Positions 7,301 through 14,917 of a DNA stretch of 20,827 bases are shown piece by piece. The position numbers and the translations under genes were made by a program. Origin of the DNA: a virus; the IMG/VR virus record IMGVR_UViG_3300030419_005943, positions 1 through 20,827 of that record, one strand, 5' to 3'. The notes beneath the pieces were generated by a model. It worked only from the letters and a program-made list of their open reading frames with translations. It did no database searches and was not told where the DNA came from. The first letter of the stretch is position 1; every line of letters begins with the position of its first letter.

Positions 7301-9081
7301 GGAAGATGATTACCACTACTATCTCGTATACCATAACAAAAATTACTACCACTTAATGAAGCGGATAAAACATTTGATCCTGATAATATTTCAAAATCTC
7401 CAGAATTATTTGCAAAATTTATCTCATCAATATCAAGACCTGATATTGGTCTAAAATAATTTTGTTGAGCTCTAAAAATATATCTTCTGTATTCAGATCC
7501 AGTTGATGTTGGATTTAAAATAGCTGAACCGCTAAAGGCATTATATGGTATTTTTCTATCTTTAGCATAAGTGTAACCATTGAAAGTAGAATCATACTCT
7601 CTGTTTGCATCATTAGCATCTGATGAAAAACTATATGTATTATTACCTGTTCTTTCCCCACTTAATAAAAAGGATAAATAAATCCAATCGTTTGTATTAT
7701 AAAAAGGAGAATTTTCTACATTATAAATATCAGTAAACATATGTAGTCTTGAATTAGAAGAATCTGTTTTAAAATGATATACGGAATCAAATCCTTCTAC
7801 TTGCATAGAACTAGATATTTCACTTGTAAATCCATGTTTGTTATCAAAATTATTTCCTGCTAAATTCGAACCTATACCAGGTGCAGATGATGTCGAATAA
7901 CTCTGACCATCGGTGTACATAAAATGTTCATAGTGAGTAAAATTATTTTTTATACTTCTTATCTCTTCAAATAAATTTTTTCTTTTAGAAAGAACACTAC
8001 TATTATTAGTAAAAGATAAAGATGAACTTATTTGTGATAATAATCCTTCTAGTTTGGCAGCTTTAGTTTTAAAATTTTGTAATTTAGATTTAGCAGAACC
8101 AAAAAACACATGATTATCAAATTTACTATAATTAACATTTAAATTTATATCTTTCTTTAAATTAGTTAAACTTTCAATGATGTTTATACCAGTAGAACTT
8201 GATATTTCATTATAGTTTTCATAAGAAGATGAAATAAAACTAGAATCTCCTAGATAACTTTCATCTATGGTCAAACCCAAACCACTTATTGCTAAACCTT
8301 CTCTATCGATAAAAAATATAGTTTCATTTTGAGAAGATAAAAATTTATTTGATATAAAAAAGTTCTTTTCTAATCTTGATATATTATTAGGTAATGGTTC
8401 ATTTAATTTTAAAATAAAAGTATTTTTATTACTAGTAATTCTATCAAGTGCATATCCATTTATCGGAATTAAACGAGATTCGGTTAATTCTAAATAAGAA
8501 TTAAATTGATATACACCATCACTATCTCCACCATTTAAAAAAGCAGTAATTTGATCTATATAGTTGGCATCAAAACCATCTGAAAAAATTTGTTCATCTA
8601 CTTCTATTCTTATTTCTTTCCTACTAGGTGATATTTCAGAAATATATAATTCTTGATTTTCTCTAAACCTTGTTATAAAATCAAATTGTAAATTATAATT
8701 ATCTTCACTAAAACCAGCTCGGTCTAGATATTCATTTGGTTTTAAAAATATTTGTTGATTTGATATATAAAAATCAATATTTTCTTGTAAAATATCAGAA
8801 TCTTGAAATGTACCAAGTTCTGTAAAAACAGATGTTTTTATAAATGGAAACCCTCTACCATCATTTACCCCATTTAGTTGATAATGTATATTCCCAAAAG
8901 ATTCTTTATCGGTAACACCATTATTATCAACCCACCAATTCCAAGCACTACCTCTTGTTTTTTCTACCTCTGATAAATCAAAATAACTATCTACATAGAT
9001 TTCACCAAATGATGTGAATTCATAACTGCCAGATGAAATCAGTTCTAAAGTATCATCATTATATTGTTTTAATATTTCCAT
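4330..9081 (-). CDS. Giant tail/baseplate protein: gpI-like tail domain plus LamG-like domain, 1583 aa
   Basis: Residues 1 to about 690 form a Ser/Asn-rich region with many SGS-type turns and no recognised enzyme motif. Residues about 690-830 match the P2 gpI tail-protein pattern: LPEFLRTGDEHKVLRDFV, then LLRSYIDNYHNF, ILPIIGNTIGYDL and IYKTKGTQEGINTILNLYGY. In P2, gpI is a baseplate component near the tail tip. Residues about 855-1105 form a LamG/concanavalin-like beta-sandwich, with an exposed-strand pattern and an ending of LIYHYELSEG type. Residues about 1318-1380 hold two or three degenerate repeats of 21-22 residues. The C-terminal 140 residues contain GRTLFFKTDSDGNITYPIN and an IYKGTQHDGTNP segment. 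The start overlaps the previous stop by one base (TAATG). It is likely both a structural part of the baseplate and a surface-binding part of it. P2 gpI itself is much shorter, so this is a large fusion. Confidence 0.85.
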   Translation of the reverse strand: MEILKQYNDDTLELISSGSYEFTSFGEIYVDSYFDLSEVEKTRGSAWNWWVDNNGVTDKESFGNIHYQLNGVNDGRGFPFIKTSVFTELGTFQDSDILQENIDFYISNQQIFLKPNEYLDRAGFSEDNYNLQFDFITRFRENQELYISEISPSRKEIRIEVDEQIFSDGFDANYIDQITAFLNGGDSDGVYQFNSYLELTESRLIPINGYALDRITSNKNTFILKLNEPLPNNISRLEKNFFISNKFLSSQNETIFFIDREGLAISGLGLTIDESYLGDSSFISSSYENYNEISSSTGINIIESLTNLKKDINLNVNYSKFDNHVFFGSAKSKLQNFKTKAAKLEGLLSQISSSLSFTNNSSVLSKRKNLFEEIRSIKNNFTHYEHFMYTDGQSYSTSSAPGIGSNLAGNNFDNKHGFTSEISSSMQVEGFDSVYHFKTDSSNSRLHMFTDIYNVENSPFYNTNDWIYLSFLLSGERTGNNTYSFSSDANDANREYDSTFNGYTYAKDRKIPYNAFSGSAILNPTSTGSEYRRYIFRAQQNYFRPISGLDIDEINFANNSGDFEILSGSNVLSASLSGSNFCYGIRDSSGNHLPYFFPSQYDPEGLGLGHTTDVFASVLPQGDLFPIRTNTTGSYETFVTDIKVCKVNPTNIHPFSNIYRPTSGSYAGSSEWNDWYDTMETIAENYDTNNINSLVNNLPEFLRTGDEHKVLRDFVNMLGEQFDLLRSYIDNYHNFYSLGYKNPNSIPDNILPIIGNTIGYDLLNPHTSNLQDYLSSTKGDEVSDKKAISSLWTKILNNIIYIYKTKGTQEGINTILNLYGYDSTTFNLTEYGGSTSEHNPSVVTNNVANDLDSGIKNTTGNVSFLERLEPLRSLNLSSGSSYIALDWYSNDAEPNGVEFIFRSTGNTQIQTIARSSGSNDNWDIRIIPSGSSTTTGSLQLRINNTEHAGSSISNNSISMSTDYINNINDGKYFNVMLQRNAVTSSYEVTQSYHVFIGRKDGDKITDIQHISMSSFDVDVNKNFTTASGQPNNNLLFGEVMTGSIAQIRAWDSYISMSKFKQHILNYNSIVGGSITSARDNLIYHYELSEGKNATTLKDISSKNKVKSFDKTVSEQPSLHLKSNVSNVKNYKFQVRGTDAIKSNKQTLLGSNLKVVGNLDSKLSTLKLPMKNNTDIPEVSNVNKIGKTFSYVDAIDSVIINAMSDFVLDDYLDDGVNDGIYNDLLTLRKQIITEKDIKVDVNRNLLAVESHTDNPNYIKEIELSIPAKTKLEFSYEVKNDILFRSKTKKATLETKLNPNKVIGSTNLTEPSVNINFNEKKYEKTVDVLTDEISITAINNENLKEQTINILSDVGITSTANKNLKTNESTPLNIVDLSNTKNQTVFNVTLGNFTDLLLGTKNEFYKNHGKSENKTFFKSSRLGNNNDYNTFRYDDRFNFREIGDIEQFFPITGSYKTRTELAAKQPFNHHDNFRHFGNRYYVDSGSGYTYNSYFGNDDATVDGRMVGRTLFFKTDSDGNITYPINHYFKVGTSKDVINNLIYKGTQHDGTNPTFFDPELDTSPKIPAYTIDIGGSDTTKKLKVIR

Positions 9082-9095
9082 TAAAATGCCTGTTC
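9078..9095. repeat. 18-base direct repeat at a gene junction, copy 1
   Basis: The plus-strand sequence ccattaaaatgcctgttc is identical to 11183-11200. Read on the minus strand it encodes the last residues EQAF, the stop and the overlapping ATG of the next gene. The flanking bases differ on both sides. Confidence 0.85.
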
Positions 9096-11186
9096 ATCAC
9101 TTATAGTTTCTAATAAAGGTGTTCTCATTACACTATCTTTTCTAATTCTACCATCTTTAGGTTGATTCACTCCATAGTCCCCAATAAGAATTCCTTGTTC
9201 ATCTGTACCGGCTTGGTTTTGTAAAAATAAAAATTCATTATTTGATGGATTAATATCAATGGTACATTCGTCATCTATTATAAATATATCAGTAGCTAAA
9301 CTATTGATTGGTAAAGTATCAGAACCTGAAACTATCCATTTGAATTTATCACCACCAATAAAATCATAAATGTCTCTTGGTTTTGAAAAAACCCTTGTCT
9401 GTCCTAAATCTAATTGCCCAGGCCTTTCTCCTAAAAAATTATTATTTATTTTTTTTACATAATCTTTTGCTGATGCTTTTTGTAGATAATCTTCTGAAAC
9501 AAAATTATCGTCCTTTACTATTTTAGATACCGATGAGTGGTATTGAGATCCTTTATCAAATCCACCTATTATTGCTTGATTATCTCCAATAGGCAAAAAA
9601 TTAAAATCAGTTCCACCAAATACAGCAAAATCTTGAGATTGTAAAAGTCCATCATTTACAACTATGTTTTTTGTTACAAGGTAAGTTTGTGTTAAAAAAG
9701 ATTTACTTTTGTCATATCTATAAACAACTATTTTTATAGACTTAACTCCAGGAGTATTGTAAACATGACTTACCGAGTCTTGTATTGGAACTGCCTCTCT
9801 ATTTTGTGATGCAAACCATTTTTGTAAAAAATAGTTATCGCTTTCTGGATATTCCTCAACATCATAAAGATTAAAAAAATATGTATTCTGTATATCCGTA
9901 TTTGATAATAATTTTTTTTCATCACCCCATTGAATAACTTGATAGGTAAAATAAGAATTATCTATACCAAAATCTATACTCTCAATAAATTCAGCTATAT
10001 CATCTTGACTTGATTCAGGATCAATATAGAAAAGATTAGATATGTCTGATAAAACTTCTGATGATATTTCATTCTGAAATTCCAGATTATCAAATATTTG
10101 TACATTAAATGAAACTTCTATGGGATAAGAAGTATCATCATACTCGACTGATTTTTCTTTACTGTCATAATATAAAAGTTCATTTTGATTATCTGTTGTG
10201 GTATCAATTAAAAATAACTCATCAGTAATCTGTATATTATCAATGATACTAGAATCATCAAGAAAGTAATTATACTCAAACTTTGGAGCACCTAGTTTTG
10301 CTAAAAAATTAAAGGTTGGTTCATCGTCTATAGCATCAGAATTAAAACCATCATCTAAAATATCTAGTTCCCATAGGCCATCTTCGTTTAATTGTGGAGT
10401 AGATGATACATTACTTAGTATAATATGACTACTTTCACTAGGATTTCTAAATCTAAGTTCTCTTGGAAAAATAAGTTCGTGTGTAGGATTAAATCCACCG
10501 CCAGTACTCATTTCAATATAATCAAATTCCCTTTCAATAGTTAAATTTCTAGTCCCACCAAAATCAAATTCAAATCTAAAGCGATTGTCACCTTCTATTT
10601 CTCTTATGTATGCTAAATTATCATTGTTAGGAAATTCAACATTAACATCAATCTCTAATTCTTGTCTGAATTGTCTGTTTTCCCAAGTACCACCACTTCT
10701 ATCACCACCTGAATAATAATGTCCCCAAATCACCATATGTCTATCTTGTACTACCACAGATAACCTTTCTAAATCACTTTGAGTATCATCATAAGAGTAT
10801 TGAATATCTGGTACATTATCAGGATTATTTAAATCAACATCTTCAGGTTCAGTAATAGTATCAGTTAGAATATCACCATAAACTGCATTTTGACCTTCTG
10901 TACCTGATATCAATTCTCTTTTATATCTAATTCTTCTAAGGGGATTAGGTCTTTCAAGTATACCTTCATTAAACCCGATACGAACATCCCTACCTCTTGG
11001 ATCTGAAGTTGGGATTTGACCATTATCTAATGTAAACACCCTATTATCTTTTATAATTGAATTCCAATTCCCTAAAGAAAAATTTTCTAGGTTATCATTA
11101 TTCAATCCAAGCTCTTTTGTAGAACCATTTGGATAAACACCTGGAGTTTTCCAACTAGGATATTTTTCTTTTTTAGAATATGCCAT
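9081..11186 (-). CDS. PKD-like structural protein, 701 aa
   Basis: No overall family is recognised. Residues about 410-500 look like a PKD-type beta-sandwich: YQVIQWGDEKK (W420) in the place of the usual 'WdfGDG', and later HVYNTPGVKSIKIVVYRYD, which fits the PKD closing pattern 'H.Y..pG.y.v...v'. The N-terminal region (MAYSKKEKYPSWKTPGVYPN) is polar, with an Arg-rich segment NPLRRIRYKR at about 82-91. The middle is acidic. Near the C-terminus are FLGERPGQLDLGQTRVF and GDKFKWIVSG. The last four residues, EQAF, are shared with the gene product encoded just upstream. Both ends of this gene lie in the 18-base repeats. It overlaps both neighbours by one base (TAATG). A baseplate or fibre-base role is inferred from position. 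Confidence 0.75.
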   Translation of the reverse strand: MAYSKKEKYPSWKTPGVYPNGSTKELGLNNDNLENFSLGNWNSIIKDNRVFTLDNGQIPTSDPRGRDVRIGFNEGILERPNPLRRIRYKRELISGTEGQNAVYGDILTDTITEPEDVDLNNPDNVPDIQYSYDDTQSDLERLSVVVQDRHMVIWGHYYSGGDRSGGTWENRQFRQELEIDVNVEFPNNDNLAYIREIEGDNRFRFEFDFGGTRNLTIEREFDYIEMSTGGGFNPTHELIFPRELRFRNPSESSHIILSNVSSTPQLNEDGLWELDILDDGFNSDAIDDEPTFNFLAKLGAPKFEYNYFLDDSSIIDNIQITDELFLIDTTTDNQNELLYYDSKEKSVEYDDTSYPIEVSFNVQIFDNLEFQNEISSEVLSDISNLFYIDPESSQDDIAEFIESIDFGIDNSYFTYQVIQWGDEKKLLSNTDIQNTYFFNLYDVEEYPESDNYFLQKWFASQNREAVPIQDSVSHVYNTPGVKSIKIVVYRYDKSKSFLTQTYLVTKNIVVNDGLLQSQDFAVFGGTDFNFLPIGDNQAIIGGFDKGSQYHSSVSKIVKDDNFVSEDYLQKASAKDYVKKINNNFLGERPGQLDLGQTRVFSKPRDIYDFIGGDKFKWIVSGSDTLPINSLATDIFIIDDECTIDINPSNNEFLFLQNQAGTDEQGILIGDYGVNQPKDGRIRKDSVMRTPLLETISDEQAF

Positions 11187-11200
11187 TAAAATGCCTGTTC
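11183..11200. repeat. 18-base direct repeat at a gene junction, copy 2
   Basis: The plus-strand sequence ccattaaaatgcctgttc is identical to 9078-9095, 2105 bases away in the same orientation. It spans the stop of the 217-aa gene and the start of the 701-aa gene in the same register. Confidence 0.85.
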
Positions 11201-11839
11201 TGATTCTTCTGTTTCCATACCGTCTGGTATTATTAAAGTATCAATTTTAAGTCTTAGATTTTCATCAAGGGTTAATTGAAAATCTTGATTATATTCTATT
11301 TTATTTATTTCTGTTTTATCAATCAAATCATCAGTATCATTTTGGTCAAAGTCGACATCTAATAATAGATTATTAGCTATCTCATCTATGTTTGTTATTG
11401 GAGCTATTGATGAATTTCCATAAGAAGTTTCTACATTTACATCATCATCAAAAACTCCAAATTTATTTAACTTAGGTAAAATAGGATATAAATATTCATT
11501 ATCCCAAACTTGATTATCTTCATTTATAATTATATCTCTATAAGATTGTCTTGGTATTTTTGCACCACTAGAAACCCCAACATCGCTATCAACTTCGATA
11601 TTATTTATTTCTAAAGTATCGGTTAGATTAAAAAAATTATAGTCTTTTGGTATTATATTTTTCCAATAAATCTTTTCATTTGGAACATCACTATCATCAT
11701 TTTCAAATCCTAGTTGTTCCCACATGGGTTTTACTCCCTTATAAACTTTAGTAGTTGCTATATCAACATTGTTTAAAGCAGTATCTTTAAATGTATTTGT
11801 TAAGTTTTTATTTATAAATCCGTTGTGTATTTTAGCCAT
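11186..11839 (-). CDS. Small acidic virion protein, 217 aa
   Basis: An ATG at 11863 would give a longer product overlapping the upstream gene by 22 bases. The ATG at 11839 is chosen because AAGGAT lies just before it (11844-11849) and the product then begins MAKIHNGFINKNL. The protein is rich in Asp and Asn, with a motif PMWEQLGFENDDSD and a central DVGVSSGAKIPRQSYRDI. No signal peptide or membrane helix is seen, and the family is not recognised. It ends ESEQAF, matching the DEQAF end of the following 701-aa protein, and its stop overlaps that gene's ATG. It lies between two PKD-containing proteins and is likely a virion or assembly component of the same structure. Confidence 0.7.
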   Translation of the reverse strand: MAKIHNGFINKNLTNTFKDTALNNVDIATTKVYKGVKPMWEQLGFENDDSDVPNEKIYWKNIIPKDYNFFNLTDTLEINNIEVDSDVGVSSGAKIPRQSYRDIIINEDNQVWDNEYLYPILPKLNKFGVFDDDVNVETSYGNSSIAPITNIDEIANNLLLDVDFDQNDTDDLIDKTEINKIEYNQDFQLTLDENLRLKIDTLIIPDGMETEESEQAF

Positions 11840-11841
11840 AA

Positions 11842-13785
11842 TTATCCTTCTTGTATTACCCAACCATATTGTGCTGGCACAGTAAGATTATTTGGATTAA
11901 TAGTTATTCCAACTTGTTCATTAGTCAACCACATATACTGCCAAGTAATACCGTTTGAATCCGTCCATTGTTCATATACACTTGGAGTACCAACATACTC
12001 ATCACTTGGAAATTCATAATTTTCAAGGTCTATATCATCGGTTTCAGTATCATCATCGGAATCATCAAAAACAATATCATCATCAGAATCATCAATATCT
12101 TCATCAAGAACTACATCATCAATAAGAAATAATTCAAACAATAACTCACCATCTTGATAGTTTTCTGGTCCAGGTTCTGTAGTTAAATTTATTTCATACC
12201 AACCAAAAACTAACTCGTCATTTGAATTAGTGGGTGTCCCATCTAGTACATCTATAGGTGTAAGTGTAAATCCAGAACGACTTCCGTTTGCTAAAATTAC
12301 CTCTTCATCAGGTGAAAAATCTCTTCTACTTGGTGTAAATCGAACAAATAAATTACCAACAAAGTCTATGGTATTTATTGTATCAGAATAAGATAAGTAA
12401 CTACCTTCATTTATAAAATCCTCATACCGAATCCCATCATCATTTGGTTCTAATGGAGTGTCAAAATATCTGAAAAAATAATTTATAGATTCCGTATTTT
12501 CAATCATACTAAAACTAATATTGTAATCATAATTACATGAGCCATCATCTGTGTTAGCACCTTCTACAAAGTTATTAGCGTTGACATCAATACACCCTAA
12601 TATCACTTCATCTATGAGTGGTTCAGTTTCATCATCTATCTCAATAGAATATGGATTTAAAAGTGATGTAAAATTGTCATTTAATTCTGAATTTATTTTA
12701 TTCAAAAAATTAAATATTGTTAACCTATCTAATAGATTTAATTTTTCTATTAGTTTTAATGTAGTGTTTTCATTTTCTTGATTTAAAGTTAGTGGGTTTA
12801 GTCCCATTATATTAGCAGTTGATTTAACTAATGAAGAATCTGAACTTAACCCACCTATAGTAGCAAAATTTGAAAAGTCATATAATTTTAATTCATAGTT
12901 TTCAGACGGATTTAATAAAATATTTGTTTTAAATTTTTCATAACCACCGATAATACGACCTTCATAGATAGCACAAACTAATCCTGTTATGGAGTAAAAA
13001 CCTGGTTTATCATAAAAGTGTTCTAATAAAGTTGTACCCTCTAATAATTTTAACTCACTCGTATGTTCTCTTGGACTACCATCACCCCAATCCAAACGAA
13101 AAAGATAAAAGCCAGTATCTTCCCTATCTAAAGAAATAGACTGTGATACATAAAAATCAAATCTATTTTTTCCACCACCGCCAGTATATTTTTGTTTTGA
13201 ACCATAAGTTTCAATATTATGAGATGGTGTTCTACCATTAGCTCTTGGATATAGATAGTAATTTATTTTACCCTCAGTTGCTAAATTATATTCAGTTGGA
13301 TTTATTTCTTTATCATAGTATCTATCTAACCTAACTATTTCATCATCATTGTTTACATCAGTTACAAATGGTAAAGCATCAATAGAATATCTATAAGTTG
13401 ATGAAACACCAAAACTTTCATTAAAAACAATCTCCTCTCCATTATCATCAATGATAGGTCTAGTATTTAAAGCAGTCTCTATTTTTCCCCTTGTATATGA
13501 CTGAAAACTACTTTCATCAAAATTAGAATTTTCCCAATAATCTCTATTATTAAGCGTAATAGTTCCTAAAGTTTGACGATTGTCCCTTTCTTCAATAACT
13601 TTCGTTGAGTTTGGAAACTCAAATGATGAAGACTCTGTATAATTTGGGTTGTTATAAGTTAAATCAATCCCTCTATCAGGTTGAAATACTCTTAGTTGCT
13701 CGTTACCATTACCACCTTCAGTTGGTGGTCCTACAGATTGTTCTGCTGTATTGAATAATTCTTCTATGGTAGTAAATTTTGACAT
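11842..13785 (-). CDS. PKD-domain structural protein with DGSC motif and Asp-rich linker, 647 aa
   Basis: Residues about 205-290 form a PKD-type domain: FRLDWGDGSP (W233) and later EHFYDKPGFYSITGLVC. At 397-419 is a Cys-x18-Cys motif beginning GCIDVNANN and ending DDGSCNY. It closely matches the 'GCtDp.A.NY...A..DDGSC' repeats I associate with surface proteins of marine Bacteroidota. Residues about 555-587 are a nearly pure Asp/Glu/Ser linker. It is followed by a small C-terminal module (VYEQWTDSNGITWQYMW). There is no signal peptide, so the protein is a virion part, not a secreted host protein. The first 200 residues are not recognised. The ATG at 13785 has no clear ribosome binding site. 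It follows the LamG gene by seven bases and translation may be coupled. Likely a tail-associated adhesin or linker; role inferred. Confidence 0.8.
   Translation of the reverse strand: MSKFTTIEELFNTAEQSVGPPTEGGNGNEQLRVFQPDRGIDLTYNNPNYTESSSFEFPNSTKVIEERDNRQTLGTITLNNRDYWENSNFDESSFQSYTRGKIETALNTRPIIDDNGEEIVFNESFGVSSTYRYSIDALPFVTDVNNDDEIVRLDRYYDKEINPTEYNLATEGKINYYLYPRANGRTPSHNIETYGSKQKYTGGGGKNRFDFYVSQSISLDREDTGFYLFRLDWGDGSPREHTSELKLLEGTTLLEHFYDKPGFYSITGLVCAIYEGRIIGGYEKFKTNILLNPSENYELKLYDFSNFATIGGLSSDSSLVKSTANIMGLNPLTLNQENENTTLKLIEKLNLLDRLTIFNFLNKINSELNDNFTSLLNPYSIEIDDETEPLIDEVILGCIDVNANNFVEGANTDDGSCNYDYNISFSMIENTESINYFFRYFDTPLEPNDDGIRYEDFINEGSYLSYSDTINTIDFVGNLFVRFTPSRRDFSPDEEVILANGSRSGFTLTPIDVLDGTPTNSNDELVFGWYEINLTTEPGPENYQDGELLFELFLIDDVVLDEDIDDSDDDIVFDDSDDDTETDDIDLENYEFPSDEYVGTPSVYEQWTDSNGITWQYMWLTNEQVGITINPNNLTVPAQYGWVIQEG
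11844..11849 (-). promoter_or_regulatory. Ribosome binding site that sets the start of the 217-aa gene
   Basis: AAGGAT on the minus strand is four bases before the ATG at 11839 and lies within the last codons and stop of the upstream gene. The alternative ATG at 11863 has no comparable site. Confidence 0.65.
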
Positions 13786-13792
13786 AGTTCAT

Positions 13793-14917
13793 TTATGATG
13801 GTACAGTAACACTTAAGTCACCTATCTTGTAACCTCTAGCCCTTAACAGTTCTGATTTACTAATAATTTCTACTTTACATCTAGCACCAAGACCACTATT
13901 AGAAACTATCTCGTCATTTTCATCAATGTGATTTAACCAATATTGTCTGTTTGTAAAATATGGAGAACTATTATCAAGTTCTAACTCATTAATATTTGGA
14001 TTATAGGTAGCACATATAAAATACCATTCATTTAAATTATCAGTTGGTATTTGTGGAAAAGATGTATGAACTCTTTCATGGATATTATTAATACTACGAT
14101 TTGATAATCTACCTAATGCACCACCAAATTCACCAGTGTGTCCCCAATGATTGTCTCTAAGTGTACCATCACTCTCTCTAACAACCAAACTTATATACCT
14201 ATAGTAATTTCCATCATACTGATTTATTCTTGTTTCTAATCTAAATCCTTCTCCATTTTCTTCTAAAGGATTACCATAATTAAAAAGAGTTCCCTCTGAT
14301 GTTTTACTGACAAATCTCACCCACATAGTTATTGTAAAACCATCTGTTAAGTAAGAATCATTTTTTTGAAACTCTAATAAACCATCATTAGGAGCTTTTA
14401 TGATAATTGCTTGATTTGGTTTTCTTATTTTTAGAAATCCATTTGCTTTATTTTCATATACGGGTCGTTGGTCAGGTATTTCTTGAATTATATTATCAAC
14501 ATCACCTAGATAAGTATTTAATCTATCTCTCATAGACTCAATAGTTTTATCTTGATTATTAGTATCACCTTCGGCGTGTTCATTTAACCTTGTTATATAT
14601 GCCTGCCTATTATTTGGATTTGCACTAATTCTACTTTGTATATCTAACAATTCAATATTCTCATCTATATATTCACCAGCACCATCTAAATTTAAATCTT
14701 GAAAATTAGGTTTATTTCCTATCAATTCATTAAATTCCGAGAAAAAATTATTTATTTGATCTTGTCTATTTGTTTGTACAGGTAATAATTCAAATATATT
14801 AGTATCTAATATATCTCTAGCCTTTTCTGGATTAATCTTTTCACCAGTCTTAATAGTTGTCAACTGACTCAGATTTAGAACATTTAAAAAGTATCTATCT
14901 CTTACAACAGTAGCCAT
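13793..14917 (-). CDS. LamG/concanavalin-like structural protein, 374 aa
   Basis: Residues about 15-150 are mostly helical and polar (for example RDILDTNIFELLPV and TIESMRDRLNTYLGDVDNII) and may form a coiled or trimerising stem. From about residue 160 a LamG/concanavalin-A-like fold follows: GLLEFQKNDSYLTDGFTITM, WVRFVSK, GTLFNYGNP, RYISLVVRESDG and EWYFICATYNP are the typical strand signatures of this fold. Such domains often bind glycans, but no specific binding residues can be assigned. The start overlaps the previous stop (TAATG), with GGAG seven bases upstream. It is preceded by the HxH-motif protein and followed by the PKD/DGSC protein. Likely an adsorption or baseplate-decoration protein; role inferred from fold and position. 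Confidence 0.8.
   Translation of the reverse strand: MATVVRDRYFLNVLNLSQLTTIKTGEKINPEKARDILDTNIFELLPVQTNRQDQINNFFSEFNELIGNKPNFQDLNLDGAGEYIDENIELLDIQSRISANPNNRQAYITRLNEHAEGDTNNQDKTIESMRDRLNTYLGDVDNIIQEIPDQRPVYENKANGFLKIRKPNQAIIIKAPNDGLLEFQKNDSYLTDGFTITMWVRFVSKTSEGTLFNYGNPLEENGEGFRLETRINQYDGNYYRYISLVVRESDGTLRDNHWGHTGEFGGALGRLSNRSINNIHERVHTSFPQIPTDNLNEWYFICATYNPNINELELDNSSPYFTNRQYWLNHIDENDEIVSNSGLGARCKVEIISKSELLRARGYKIGDLSVTVPS

Noticed and set aside
11840-11863. Longer start (ATG at 11863) for the small acidic protein
   Set aside because: It would overlap the upstream gene by 22 bases without a ribosome binding site, while the ATG at 11839 has AAGGAT immediately upstream.
12028-12123. Tandem DNA repeat or CRISPR-like array
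   Set aside because: The repeated ATC/TCA triplets are explained by the Asp/Ser-rich linker they encode. Unit length and spacing are irregular.
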